From a virus, in the IMG/VR virus record IMGVR_UViG_3300047462_000332, positions 1 through 34,080 of that record: 34,080 nucleotides of DNA; one strand, 5' to 3'. Positions within the stretch are counted from its first letter, which is position 1, and each line of letters starts with the position of its first letter. Shown in pieces: positions 1-6,849 of the stretch. The notes under the pieces were generated by a model. It searched no databases. It was not told the DNA's origin and saw nothing but the letters and a program-made list of their open reading frames with translations. The position numbers were made by a program, and so were the translations under genes.

Positions 1-100
1 GGTGCTGGATCAGGCTGATGCGGCGCTGGCGCGGCTGGGGTCCTGTGGTCGGTCTCCGCAGCCCGCCGGCGCCGCAACTTCTCTGAACGAAGCGGCCTGA
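1..100 (+). CDS. 3' end of an upstream gene (partial, unknown)
   Basis: An open frame enters from the left edge (codons from base 2) and stops with TGA at 98-100, one base before the next ATG at 102. Only about 32 residues are visible. They are Ala-rich with no recognisable motif. The spacing to the next start fits the coupled gene run that follows. Too little is visible to propose a function. Confidence 0.45.
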   Translation, partial: VLDQADAALARLGSCGRSPQPAGAATSLNEAA

Positions 101-101
101 T

Positions 102-452
102 ATGGACCAGCCGCAAGAGGGTGATCGGTATATCAGCCTTGAGCGGTCGGTTGCGGCGCAGCGCGCGGTGGCTGCCGATCCTGATCTGGAAAACCAGGCG
201 ATCGAGATCGAAAAGAAGGCCTTTCACTTCTTTTGCTCCCATCGCCTGAAGTCCGGCTCGCCTGTCCTTTGCGTGATCCGGGGGGTCGTTCGCGGGATCG
301 GCACGCTGATTGCGCGCACCGTGAGCAAGGAGCACCACCAAGAGCTCGTGAACGATCTCGCCGTCACGCTGGTCAAGGCGGTTGTCGCCGAGACGCAACA
401 TCTGGAGGCTGAGAAGGCCGCGCGGGCGCAGAGCGAGGGCGGGATCGCATGA
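102..452 (+). CDS. Hypothetical phage protein, 116 aa
   Basis: The ATG at 102 follows the previous stop by one base, and the TGA stop overlaps the ATG of the next gene (ATGA at 449-452), so it belongs to a translationally coupled run. The protein looks largely helical and charged, with an acidic, Ala-rich C-terminus. The central stretch has two Cys and several basic residues but no spaced Cys/His pattern that I recognise. There is no signal peptide or membrane segment. I do not recognise the family. It is called real from the gene overlaps. Confidence 0.6.
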   Translation: MDQPQEGDRYISLERSVAAQRAVAADPDLENQAIEIEKKAFHFFCSHRLKSGSPVLCVIRGVVRGIGTLIARTVSKEHHQELVNDLAVTLVKAVVAETQHLEAEKAARAQSEGGIA

Positions 453-931
453 CCGAGCGGCCACAATGGTTCGACATCACTGGCGGCGACGGGACAGCCT
501 GGCAGCTCGACAGCGTTCGCCGCGGCTATCTGTTGAAAATCCCGCCCGGCCATTATCGGCTGATCGACTCCTGGATCGTGGAGCAGGCGTCCCTAGCCGG
601 TACGTTCGACCGCTTCTACGTCACGCTGCTCCACCTGGCGCCGATCAACGGCGTGCCGGCGATGATCAAACTGCCGGGCGCTACGCACGAATTCTGGGTG
701 ATGGCCTGCTGCGCGAACGAGCCGCTGGCCGACATCATCGAAAACTGTGGGCCCGCTCGCATCCTGCAGCCGCTGATTTTCGGCGCGCAGATGATTGCGA
801 GCAGCAACACGGACGCGATGGAGCGGCTGAAGGCGATGCTGCGCCGCGTGTGTACCGGCCAGCTGCGGGCCGGCATCGCGCACAGGCAGCTGTGGCTGGA
901 CGCGTACGGCACCAGCCTGGTGACGGCGTGA
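449..931 (+). CDS. Hypothetical phage protein, 160 aa
   Basis: It starts at an ATG overlapping the previous stop. The N-terminus reads like a small beta-rich domain with Trp, Tyr and Gly positions (WFDITGGDGTAWQL, then GYLLKIPPGHYRL). The middle has a Cys-Cys pair, and the C-terminal half looks helical. No catalytic motif, signal peptide or membrane helix is evident. The reading frames on the other strand over this interval look like codon-bias shadows. Family unknown; the coupling and the length of the open frame support a real gene. Confidence 0.6.
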   Translation: MTERPQWFDITGGDGTAWQLDSVRRGYLLKIPPGHYRLIDSWIVEQASLAGTFDRFYVTLLHLAPINGVPAMIKLPGATHEFWVMACCANEPLADIIENCGPARILQPLIFGAQMIASSNTDAMERLKAMLRRVCTGQLRAGIAHRQLWLDAYGTSLVTA

Positions 932-951
932 TCCTGTAGACGATCTTCTGG

Positions 952-1089
952 ATGCTGTCCGGATGCTTCTTCGGCATGGCGATTCACCACGGCCAGACGC
1001 GCGAGAACCGTACCGTATATACCGGATTTGGCGTGTTCTTCCTCTTGATTTTCTGCCTCATGGTCATCGACGGCGGCGGCCTGCGATGA
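952..1089 (+). CDS. Small single-pass membrane protein, 45 aa
   Basis: This short frame starts at ATG 952 and ends at TGA 1087-1089. Its stop overlaps the ATG of the YkgJ-type gene (ATGA at 1086-1089), the same coupling used by its neighbours. A stop at 937-939 leaves 952 as the only standard start. The N-terminus is MLSGCFFGMAIHHGQTREN, and a hydrophobic segment near residues 24-38 (GFGVFFLLIFCLMVI) should span the membrane. A small membrane peptide in a phage operon could be a superinfection or lysis accessory protein, but nothing in the sequence says which. Confidence 0.5.
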   Translation: MLSGCFFGMAIHHGQTRENRTVYTGFGVFFLLIFCLMVIDGGGLR

Positions 1090-1655
1090 GCGCCGCTCAT
1101 CAGGGCTGGACCATCTTCGGGGCACCAGTGCATGGCCGCTCCTGCGGCAGCTGCAAGGCGTGCTGCACCTGGCTGCCGGTGCACCTCCCAACCGCCTACA
1201 AACCCGCCAACGTGCGGTGCACGCATCTGCGGTCAAAGGGCTGCAACATCTACGACCGGCGTCCGGAGACATGCCGCGCCTGGTCCTGCCGCTGGCTGTT
1301 CGATCCCTGCCTGGGCGACGTGCGTAGACCCGACATCGCCGGCTTCGCGGTCGATCCGCTGCTCGACACGCTCATCGTCGACGGCGAGCCTCGCGCAGCC
1401 GTGCAGGTCTGGCTGGATCCGGACCGTCTCGACGCGCACCGTGACCCGGCGCTGCGAGCGTGGCTGGAGCGCGTGCGGCTTCCGGCCATCGTGCGGTGGG
1501 GCGCGCTCGAGGGCCTGGTGATCGTGCCGCCGGCGCTCGTGCGCGAAGGCGTCTGGCTGGAGCACCGCGCGCCGTTCAGCCGCGACGTCGGCAATTTCTC
1601 GCAGCTGCCGTGGCAGGAACGGGCCGCGATGGCCGCCGGCGGCGATGTGCCGTGA
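1086..1655 (+). CDS. YkgJ-type cysteine-cluster protein (CxxCxxCC)
   Basis: The 189-residue protein from ATG 1086 has the signature CGSCKACC at residues 20-27 (Cys20, 23, 26, 27). More cysteines follow at about 45, 53, 63, 68 and 75, including KGCNIYDRRPETCRAWSC. This is the pattern of the YkgJ / UPF0153 family, proposed to chelate zinc or an iron-sulphur cluster; the biochemical role is poorly defined. The frame is open upstream to 963, but the ATGA overlap with the small membrane gene at 1086-1089 and the family's usual N-terminal cluster favour 1086. The stop overlaps the GTG of the next gene. Confidence 0.75.
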   Translation: MSAAHQGWTIFGAPVHGRSCGSCKACCTWLPVHLPTAYKPANVRCTHLRSKGCNIYDRRPETCRAWSCRWLFDPCLGDVRRPDIAGFAVDPLLDTLIVDGEPRAAVQVWLDPDRLDAHRDPALRAWLERVRLPAIVRWGALEGLVIVPPALVREGVWLEHRAPFSRDVGNFSQLPWQERAAMAAGGDVP

Positions 1656-1876
1656 CGACACTCGCGTCCGCCGATCTCGCCAGCGACATATTGGATCTCA
1701 TCGATCAAGCCTTTCTGCCGGCGCCGGTTGTGCTGGCGACGCTGCTCGATCTCGCGGATTTCTATCGTCAGAGGGTCGACAACGAGGCGACCGATGGCGC
1801 GCTGCAGGAGCGCTCTGGCGACGAGAAAGCGCCGGTGTTTCGCCCTGGCGGGGAACCAGGGCCTGCTACGGATTGA
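1652..1876 (+). CDS. Hypothetical small acidic protein, 74 aa
   Basis: The GTG at 1652 overlaps the previous TGA (GTGA, 1652-1655), and the stop at 1874-1876 lies two bases before the ATG of the secreted-protein gene. The N-terminal 45 residues look like two amphipathic helices rich in Leu, Ala and Asp (for example DLIDQAFLPAPVVLATLLD). The C-terminus is polar and Gly/Pro-rich. No known motif. The longer frame through this region in another phase is rejected because it crosses both coupled junctions. Confidence 0.5.
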   Translation: MTTLASADLASDILDLIDQAFLPAPVVLATLLDLADFYRQRVDNEATDGALQERSGDEKAPVFRPGGEPGPATD

Positions 1877-1878
1877 TC

Positions 1879-2430
1879 ATGAACAAGATCCTGAATACGT
1901 TCCTGATGCTCGTTGTGGCGCTGCTCGCCGCGGTCCTGGTCGCAGCGGCGCTGACGTCGTCTCCCGCGCACGGCCAGTCCGATGCGCGCCCGGTGCTCCC
2001 GGATGGCACCGCAACCAACTCCATCGCCATCTGGTGCCCGCAGCAGATCACCGGTCCCACCGGCGTCGCGACCTGGCAGGCGGTCGCGTGCGGCGTCTAT
2101 CCGGGGGCGTTCGCCGGCAGCTCGTCGCTGACGACGATCACCGGGACGGTGAGCGCGGTGATCCCGGCCGGAGCAAAGAACCTGCTGGCGTATCAGGTGA
2201 GCGGCGCGACCACCGACTATGCGTGCGCGGTGTGGGCCTCGAGCGCGCCGACCTTCACGCTCACCGGCACCGGCCTGGCGGCGTCGTGTGGCGTGCCGGG
2301 CAGCTTCGTTCTGAATGGGCAATCCAAGTATGGGCCGGCGAACCCGCCGGCTTCCGGCCAGGCGCTGTATGCGCAGATTTTCTCGGGCGGGACGGTCGCC
2401 GACAGTTTCACTGTCAGCGCGGAGTGGTAG
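1879..2430 (+). CDS. Exported protein with N-terminal signal peptide, 183 aa
   Basis: From ATG 1879 the protein begins MNKILNT followed by a long hydrophobic stretch and a plausible signal-peptidase I site after SSPAHG, about residue 32. The mature part is rich in Thr, Ser, Gly, Ala and Val with alternating beta-like segments. It has four Cys that could form disulphides (IWCPQQ, VACGVY, YACAVW, ASCGVP), as expected for an exported beta protein. It could be secreted or displayed on the host envelope. No family recognised. A longer open frame starts at 1645, but that part overlaps the upstream gene and lacks a signal peptide. Confidence 0.6.
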   Translation: MNKILNTFLMLVVALLAAVLVAAALTSSPAHGQSDARPVLPDGTATNSIAIWCPQQITGPTGVATWQAVACGVYPGAFAGSSSLTTITGTVSAVIPAGAKNLLAYQVSGATTDYACAVWASSAPTFTLTGTGLAASCGVPGSFVLNGQSKYGPANPPASGQALYAQIFSGGTVADSFTVSAEW

Positions 2431-2433
2431 GCG

Positions 2434-2520
2434 ATGGGGCTGTTGTGGTTGCTCTATTGTTTCGTGAAGAAAAGACGCAAGGAGAAAAGAGGCAAACAGC
2501 TCAGCCCGCGAACGACATGA
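2434..2520 (+). CDS. Possible micro-ORF, 28 aa, hydrophobic start and basic tail
   Basis: An ATG three bases after the previous stop opens a 28-codon frame that begins MGLLWLLYCFVKKRRKEK and ends at 2518-2520. A short hydrophobic head with a strongly basic tail could insert in the membrane. It ends exactly where the convergent minus-strand gene ends (2521). The frame is short enough to arise by chance, so this is a weak call. Confidence 0.25.
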   Translation: MGLLWLLYCFVKKRRKEKRGKQLSPRTT

Positions 2521-2670
2521 TCAACGCTTTTTTTTCAGGGTTTCATTCAGGCTGAGGCGGCGCCGTCGGTCGGCGGCGTAATTCAGAAGTTCGTAGAAAG
2601 CTATCGGAACTACGGCGGCGGCAGCGACCACGCCGAAAAGATACAAGACATACGGTGGTAGATGAGCCAT
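2521..2670 (-). CDS. Small membrane protein with basic C-terminal tail, 49 aa
   Basis: On the minus strand an ATG at 2670-2668 shares one base with the TGA of the preceding minus-strand gene (TGATG). The frame reads MAHLPPYVLYLFGVVAAAAV, continues through FYELLNYAADRRRR, and ends in KKKR. Residues about 8-27 form one membrane segment, followed by a highly charged cytoplasmic-type tail. Small size, one helix and a basic tail are compatible with a holin-like or membrane-anchor peptide, but that is inference. The coupled start supports a real gene. Confidence 0.5.
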   Translation of the reverse strand: MAHLPPYVLYLFGVVAAAAVVPIAFYELLNYAADRRRRLSLNETLKKKR

Positions 2671-2945
2671 CAAGCTTCGGCATCCGGCTCAGGCGGTTGC
2701 GGCGCCGTCTCCCATGCCTTTTTTGCTTCTTCCTTTTCCTTCTGCTGTTCCAGGTCCTCGGCGCACTCTACGGCGAAACACCAATCCGCTACGTGATCGC
2801 TGAGACCTGTTCTGTCCTCGAAGACGGCCGGCAGCTCCTTCGGCTCGCTGCCAGCCGATGCGGCGATGTAGCCGTTTGAGACGCGCCAAATTTTCAACGT
2901 TACAGCGTCTTTGGGCATGATCAGCTCCAGTTCTAACCGCGTCAT
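2670..2945 (-). CDS. Hypothetical protein, 91 aa, charged C-terminal helix
   Basis: It starts at 2945 with the ATG overlapping the stop of the preceding gene (ATGA) and ends in TGATG with the small membrane gene, so it is coupled on both sides. The N-terminal half has beta-like alternation (LELELIMPKD, then LKIWRVSNGYIA). The C-terminal third is a Glu/Lys-rich helix (CAEDLEQQKEKEEAKKAWE) with a Pro-rich end. I do not recognise the family. Confidence 0.55.
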   Translation of the reverse strand: MTRLELELIMPKDAVTLKIWRVSNGYIAASAGSEPKELPAVFEDRTGLSDHVADWCFAVECAEDLEQQKEKEEAKKAWETAPQPPEPDAEA

Positions 2946-2997
2946 GATCCCAGCTCCGGCACAAGAATCCGCCCGTCATAGCTCGGCGGGCACACGC
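2942..2997. repeat. Imperfect direct repeat, copy 1 (gene-tail duplication)
   Basis: About 55 bases here match 3471-3526 closely, starting with TCATGATCCCAGC and including CGCCCGTCATAGCTCGGC. In both copies the segment encodes, on the minus strand, the last 15-18 residues of a gene (PSYDGRILV) and ends in an ATGA stop/start overlap. See the paired copy and the finding. Confidence 0.8.
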
Positions 2998-3457
2998 CCT
3001 TAAAGGTAACGTCGGCGATAGCATCGGCATCCCAAATGCAGCCGCTGGAGCAGTCCCACCAGTAGTACCACCTGGTGTTGCTGTGTAAACGACGCGACCA
3101 GATGTAAGGCGCGATGATGATGCCTTGGTGATCGTCGGAAACCCGATCCCATCGGATCCATCTCGGAAAGCGAGGATGATCGTGGTCTTCGTATCGCTCC
3201 GTAAATCGATCGAGGTCGAGCGCGTTTGACAGCCGCAGAACGTTGGCGTGATCTGACAACGTGACCTCGTGAATATGGGTCAAGTTCTCCAGGTTGAACT
3301 CTTCCTCGATGCACCAGGTGAGCCATCCGTCGCCATTTCCCTCGACGGACACCCAAAAGCCATTCGGCTTGAAACAGGGGTGGTCTGTCTGGGGCGTGGA
3401 ATGCACCACGTCGACACGCTTGCTGCTGAAGTGCATCAGGAAGCAGCTTTGCTCGGT
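2942..3457 (-). CDS. Hypothetical phage protein, about 171 aa, Trp-rich
   Basis: The frame is open from 3520 on the minus strand. The first residues from there only translate the alternative frame of the repeat shared with the propeller gene, so a later start is likely: GTG at 3457 (14 nt after the propeller stop, preceded by GGTGAAGAA) or ATG at 3436. The body has many aromatics (FWVSVEG, RWIRWDRVSDD, RWYYWWDCSSGCIWD) and the phrase RLSNALDLDRFTERYEDHD. I recall similar wording from phage hypothetical proteins but cannot name a family. Its last residues (SYDGRILVPELGS) nearly match the propeller C-terminus. Confidence 0.55.
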   Translation of the reverse strand, partial: TEQSCFLMHFSSKRVDVVHSTPQTDHPCFKPNGFWVSVEGNGDGWLTWCIEEEFNLENLTHIHEVTLSDHANVLRLSNALDLDRFTERYEDHDHPRFPRWIRWDRVSDDHQGIIIAPYIWSRRLHSNTRWYYWWDCSSGCIWDADAIADVTFKGVCPPSYDGRILVPELGS

Positions 3458-3470
3458 CACTTCTTCACCA

Positions 3471-3526
3471 TCATGATCCCAGCCCCAGCACGAGAATTCG
3501 CCCGTCATAGCTCGGCACATACACGC
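3471..3526. repeat. Imperfect direct repeat, copy 2 (propeller gene tail)
   Basis: This second copy of the roughly 55-base repeat forms the true 3' end of the beta-propeller gene. An ATG also overlaps the stop here (TCATG), but it opens only a five-codon frame, as if the original downstream start had been separated from its gene by the intervening 470 bases. Confidence 0.8.
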
Positions 3527-5321
3527 GCCCGTTGATCGGTGTCGGCGGATCGAACTTGTCGAAGGTGAAGGGAATGCCGGCGGTCCGGCTGTCGAAGATC
3601 TTCACCAACGCGCCGTTGGCAAAACTGTCACATTGATAGGCGACCAAATACCCGGGCGTCACCGTCTTGTTCGCATCGCCCACCGGCTGGGTCGCCCAGA
3701 TCACGCAACTGTTCGGCACCGCGCCGTTCGCGCTCAGCGCGATCATGGATCCCGGCATGCCACCAGGCGGCGGCATGTTCGCGCTGGCATAGTCGCCGCC
3801 GGCGGCCTGGTAATGCACCATGAAATCGCTCGTCCAGGTGAAGGCCCGTACCGGCCCGTTCTCGCCGCCGGTGATGAGCTCGGGCCCGATCGTGGGCGAT
3901 TTGTAGAACGCGGCCTGGCCGTGCTGGTGGTGGCTGTAGCCAAACTCGGTGGTCTGCAGCGTCGCCAGGTCGGTCGGCGCAAGGTTCATGGTCGCCGGGT
4001 AGAAGGTGAAGCCGAACGGCGGCATGAGCAGCTTGGCGTAGACATTCTGCGCGATCAGCGCCGGCGCGAAATCCGCCGGGTGGTCGCACCCCATGTTGTC
4101 GGCGTCGACCTCGTAGAGGATCCCGTCCTTGCCGGCGGCGAACACCACGTTCTTGCTGTAGCCGCTGAGGCTCGAGGGGATCAGCAGCGCGCCGGCGCTG
4201 CCAAGGTCCTGGTCCTTCGGGCTGAGCATGTTAGCATGGCCCGTCGGCTCGTTGGCATAGCCGCCGGCCGGGATCAGGCTGGTATCCGCCAGCGTGGGAT
4301 CGGCGCCGACGCGCCCGGTGTCATCGAACGGCGCGAACCATTGCACGATTTTGAGGCTGCCGGCCGCGGATCCTGAGGGCGGCGTGTAGTGCACCCGGAT
4401 GATCGAATTGCCGAAATCGTCGATCCCATTCATCGAGCCGTTGCCGGTGACCGCGTAGATGTCGCCGCCGGCGTCGATCGCCGGCGCAGCGCCCGCCATC
4501 CAGATCCCGGCGCCGGAATAGAGCGACGTGGTGGCGAAGGCCGCGCCGATCGACGGCTGCAGGTCGGTCACGTCGACCGCGACGATCCAGCCCTGGTTGG
4601 TGTTGGCGTCCTCCACGAAGCTGCCGAACAGCACGAACACCGTGTCGCGGCCGGCGATGCTGGTGAAGGCGAGGCCTGGGCGCTGCTTGCGCGGCACATT
4701 GCCGAGCTTGCTGATCCGGCCCGCCGACGAGGTGTAGGTGGCCTGGTTCAAATTCAGCGGCGGAAACTGATCGTGGCCGTCGATGAGGCTGAGGCCGTGC
4801 AGGACGAACTGGCTGTTGCTCTCCTGGCCGGTCGGCGAGACCATGGCATCGACATAGATCGTGCCTGTGGCTTGGTCGATCACCGGCGTCGACAGGATGC
4901 CCCAGTTTCCCTGCGTCAGCCACATATCCAGGGCCAGCGTGTCCGGGATCGGGTTGCCGATATGCTGCTTCCACAGCAGCGCGCCGGTGTCAGCGTCGAA
5001 CGCATAGACGTCGTCCGCCATCGTCGCGCTGTAGGCGACGTTGTGCTTCAGGCCGTCCTCCATGGTGATGCCGGACACGACGAGGACCTGGCCCTCGGTG
5101 CCGCGGGCGTCGTCGGGCATCGTCAGGGTCTGCAGCAGCTTCATCCCGTGCGCGCGGATTGCCGCCGGCGTCAGCACGGTTTCGTTCGGGTTGAGGCCGG
5201 TGCGGTTGGCGTCGAAGGACCGGCCCACGATGCTTTGCTGCGGGAAGGCCGGCGTCGCGCAGAAAGCTGCGAAGAGGTTGATCAGCACGAAGCCGATCGT
5301 CAGCAGGATGGTGCGCTGCAT
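3471..5321 (-). CDS. Exported PQQ-type beta-propeller protein, 616 aa
   Basis: ATG at 5321 with GGAG about nine bases upstream. Residues 1-27 form a signal peptide (MQRTILLTIGFVLINLFAAF, then CATPA), so export to the periplasm or beyond is expected. The body has PQQ/BamB-like blade phrases: VYAFDADTGALLWKQHIG at about 105-122, then TGTIYVDAMV, GDIYAVTGNGS, KDGILYEVDAD and GRVYVPSYDGRILV at the end. This is the pattern of quinoprotein-type propellers, which are either PQQ enzymes or binding scaffolds. I see no clear set of PQQ or metal-binding catalytic residues, so a binding or structural role is as likely as an enzymatic one. It lies on the minus strand beside a broken amylase, like an accessory (moron-type) cargo gene. 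Confidence 0.7.
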   Translation of the reverse strand: MQRTILLTIGFVLINLFAAFCATPAFPQQSIVGRSFDANRTGLNPNETVLTPAAIRAHGMKLLQTLTMPDDARGTEGQVLVVSGITMEDGLKHNVAYSATMADDVYAFDADTGALLWKQHIGNPIPDTLALDMWLTQGNWGILSTPVIDQATGTIYVDAMVSPTGQESNSQFVLHGLSLIDGHDQFPPLNLNQATYTSSAGRISKLGNVPRKQRPGLAFTSIAGRDTVFVLFGSFVEDANTNQGWIVAVDVTDLQPSIGAAFATTSLYSGAGIWMAGAAPAIDAGGDIYAVTGNGSMNGIDDFGNSIIRVHYTPPSGSAAGSLKIVQWFAPFDDTGRVGADPTLADTSLIPAGGYANEPTGHANMLSPKDQDLGSAGALLIPSSLSGYSKNVVFAAGKDGILYEVDADNMGCDHPADFAPALIAQNVYAKLLMPPFGFTFYPATMNLAPTDLATLQTTEFGYSHHQHGQAAFYKSPTIGPELITGGENGPVRAFTWTSDFMVHYQAAGGDYASANMPPPGGMPGSMIALSANGAVPNSCVIWATQPVGDANKTVTPGYLVAYQCDSFANGALVKIFDSRTAGIPFTFDKFDPPTPINGRVYVPSYDGRILVLGLGS

Positions 5322-5356
5322 GTCAGTTTTCTCCGGGTTCTTGGGGCGACGGGTAA

Positions 5357-5695
5357 TCAGCGCCGGCCTTCGGCCAGCCGGCCAATGGCTTCGACCAACT
5401 GCGCGCGTGCCTCGCTTTGGAGGCCCGCGGCGATCATGAGGTCTATGCTTTCGAGAAGGCGCAGCGCGCGCACCGAGCCACGCTGCCGGCCGGCTTGGTC
5501 TTTGGAAAACAGCGCGATCCGCTCACCCAGCGCGAAACTGTATTCGCGCATCGCCATGACCTGGACGTACATGCACGCCAGCGCGTTCACCGGCGCATCG
5601 TTGCAGGCCGGTCCGCTGACGAAGGCATACAGCCGCGCGATGCGGCCATCGAGCTCCGCCTTTTCATCGATGACACGCTGCTGCCAGGGTTCCAT
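5357..5695 (-). CDS. crAss001_48-related small phage protein, 112 aa
   Basis: The start at ATG 5695 is set by AAGGAG nine bases upstream; the frame is open further but lacks a better site. The N-terminus MEPWQQRVIDEKAELDGRIA, then ARLYAFV, and the later VQVMAMREYSFALGERIALF match the helical pattern typical of proteins annotated as crAss001_48 related (Q-R-V-x-x-E-K-x-E-L-D near the N-terminus, then Y-x-x-x-L-x-x-R-I). These are widespread short phage proteins of unknown function. The C-terminal 40 residues form a further helix. It lies between the amylase remnant and the propeller gene on the same strand. Confidence 0.65.
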   Translation of the reverse strand: MEPWQQRVIDEKAELDGRIARLYAFVSGPACNDAPVNALACMYVQVMAMREYSFALGERIALFSKDQAGRQRGSVRALRLLESIDLMIAAGLQSEARAQLVEAIGRLAEGRR

Positions 5696-5709
5696 TGTGG
5701 GTCGCTCCT

Positions 5710-6849
5710 TCAGGTCGGCGTTACATCGTTGGGCTCTTGGCCCGGCTTCTGCGGGATCTCGACCGACCACGGCGCCGTGGTGCCGTTGAGCTCGAGCGTC
5801 TGCGGCGCTGTGTAGGTCACCTCGAGCTCGAACGGGACGGTCGGACCGGTCGTCAAGCACTCGATCTGCAAATCGTGCCAGCCGGTCTCTGTGGCTTTAC
5901 CGGAGCCAAAGAACATCACAGTGCGGCCCGCCGGAACGACGCTGCTGAACGGCGTCGGGCCATCCGGTGGACGGGGTCCGACGATATCTGCGGTAATCGT
6001 GAGGGTCTTGCTTCGCCCCGTGACTTTCAACCGAGCGCTTATGTCGCTGCCTGCAGCGACATAGATCCGCCCGACCTGCGTGCTGCCCAACCCGATCCCA
6101 GGAATGTCGAGATCGTCGGCGCCATAGAAGACCTGCGTGGTCGGCCGCTGCGGGATCTCGCCGACCTCCCAATAGCCGCCCCGGCTAAAGCACACATACC
6201 CCTGTCCGCCGTTATAGGCGTTGCACGGGATTTCGAACGTCGCCCGGCCCTCGCCGTCGGTCCAGATGTCGGGATGGTGGCCGGAATAGTCGTGCAGCTG
6301 CACCCCAGCGCCGAAGGTCGTCCACACCGTGACCGTGCGGTTGTTGTACGTGTCGAAATTCATACCGGTGAGCAGCCCGGGATAGCCGTGGCTCATCTTC
6401 ACCCGCACGCTGCCGTCCAGGTAGAGCACCTGCGGATCGCCGAACATCAGGTTCTCGTGGATCCCGACCAGCGTGTCGATCCACGGCTTCAGCCCGTATG
6501 CGCCAGGCCAGACCGACGACGGGAAATAGTCCTTGCCGTAGACGAACGGATAGCCTGGCTTCGTCAGCAGCTCGACATAGCCGAGCAGCTTGGCCTGGAT
6601 CGTCTGCTCGCCGGCGGAGGTGTCGGTGTCGGGGTTGTCGACGAAGGTGACGGCGATCGGCCCGTTGAAGTCGGCGATGCCCCCGCTGTTCATCGACCAG
6701 GTCGAGTCGCCGTTGCACGAATACTGGATCGCGAACTTGGTGGGGAAATCCTCCACCAAGCAGCGCCAGTTCATCGGCGCGCCGCCGGCCCAGCTCATGA
6801 TCGCGCCGGCGCCGTCGAAATACTCGGCGTAGGCGAGCTTGCCCGCCAT
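5710..6849 (-). CDS. Alpha-amylase C-terminal fragment (GH13 barrel end and domain C)
   Basis: The frame opens at ATG 6849 with MAGKLAYAEYFDG, the segment holding the general acid Glu in intact relatives, but no ribosome site precedes it, so it is probably a displaced frame and not an independent gene. Next come AVTFVDNPDTDTSAGEQTI (region IV equivalent with Pro for His), GYPFVYGKDYFP and LKPWIDTLVGIHENLMFGDP. A domain C follows (GLLTGMNFDTYNNRTVTV, VQLHDYSGHHPDIWTDGEGR, GYVCFSRGG), and then about 160 residues of beta-like C-terminal extension, possibly a carbohydrate- or particle-binding domain. Confidence 0.65.
   Translation of the reverse strand: MAGKLAYAEYFDGAGAIMSWAGGAPMNWRCLVEDFPTKFAIQYSCNGDSTWSMNSGGIADFNGPIAVTFVDNPDTDTSAGEQTIQAKLLGYVELLTKPGYPFVYGKDYFPSSVWPGAYGLKPWIDTLVGIHENLMFGDPQVLYLDGSVRVKMSHGYPGLLTGMNFDTYNNRTVTVWTTFGAGVQLHDYSGHHPDIWTDGEGRATFEIPCNAYNGGQGYVCFSRGGYWEVGEIPQRPTTQVFYGADDLDIPGIGLGSTQVGRIYVAAGSDISARLKVTGRSKTLTITADIVGPRPPDGPTPFSSVVPAGRTVMFFGSGKATETGWHDLQIECLTTGPTVPFELEVTYTAPQTLELNGTTAPWSVEIPQKPGQEPNDVTPT

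Noticed and set aside
1849-1860. GGGGAACCAGG before the secreted-protein gene as a seventh leader motif
   Set aside because: It has an extra A in the core, lies inside the coding sequence of the preceding coupled gene, and no hairpin follows.
3458-3520. Start of the Trp-rich gene at 3520
   Set aside because: The extra residues are an out-of-frame translation of the propeller tail repeat and overlap that gene. Starts at 3457 or 3436 fit the spacing better.
3633-5789. Long plus-strand open frames opposite the propeller and small protein genes (for example 3633-4376 and 4389-5789)
   Set aside because: They are Arg/Asp/Val-rich antisense shadows of high-GC genes with no motif, no ribosome site and no coupling to neighbours. 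The minus-strand propeller protein has a signal peptide and blade motifs.
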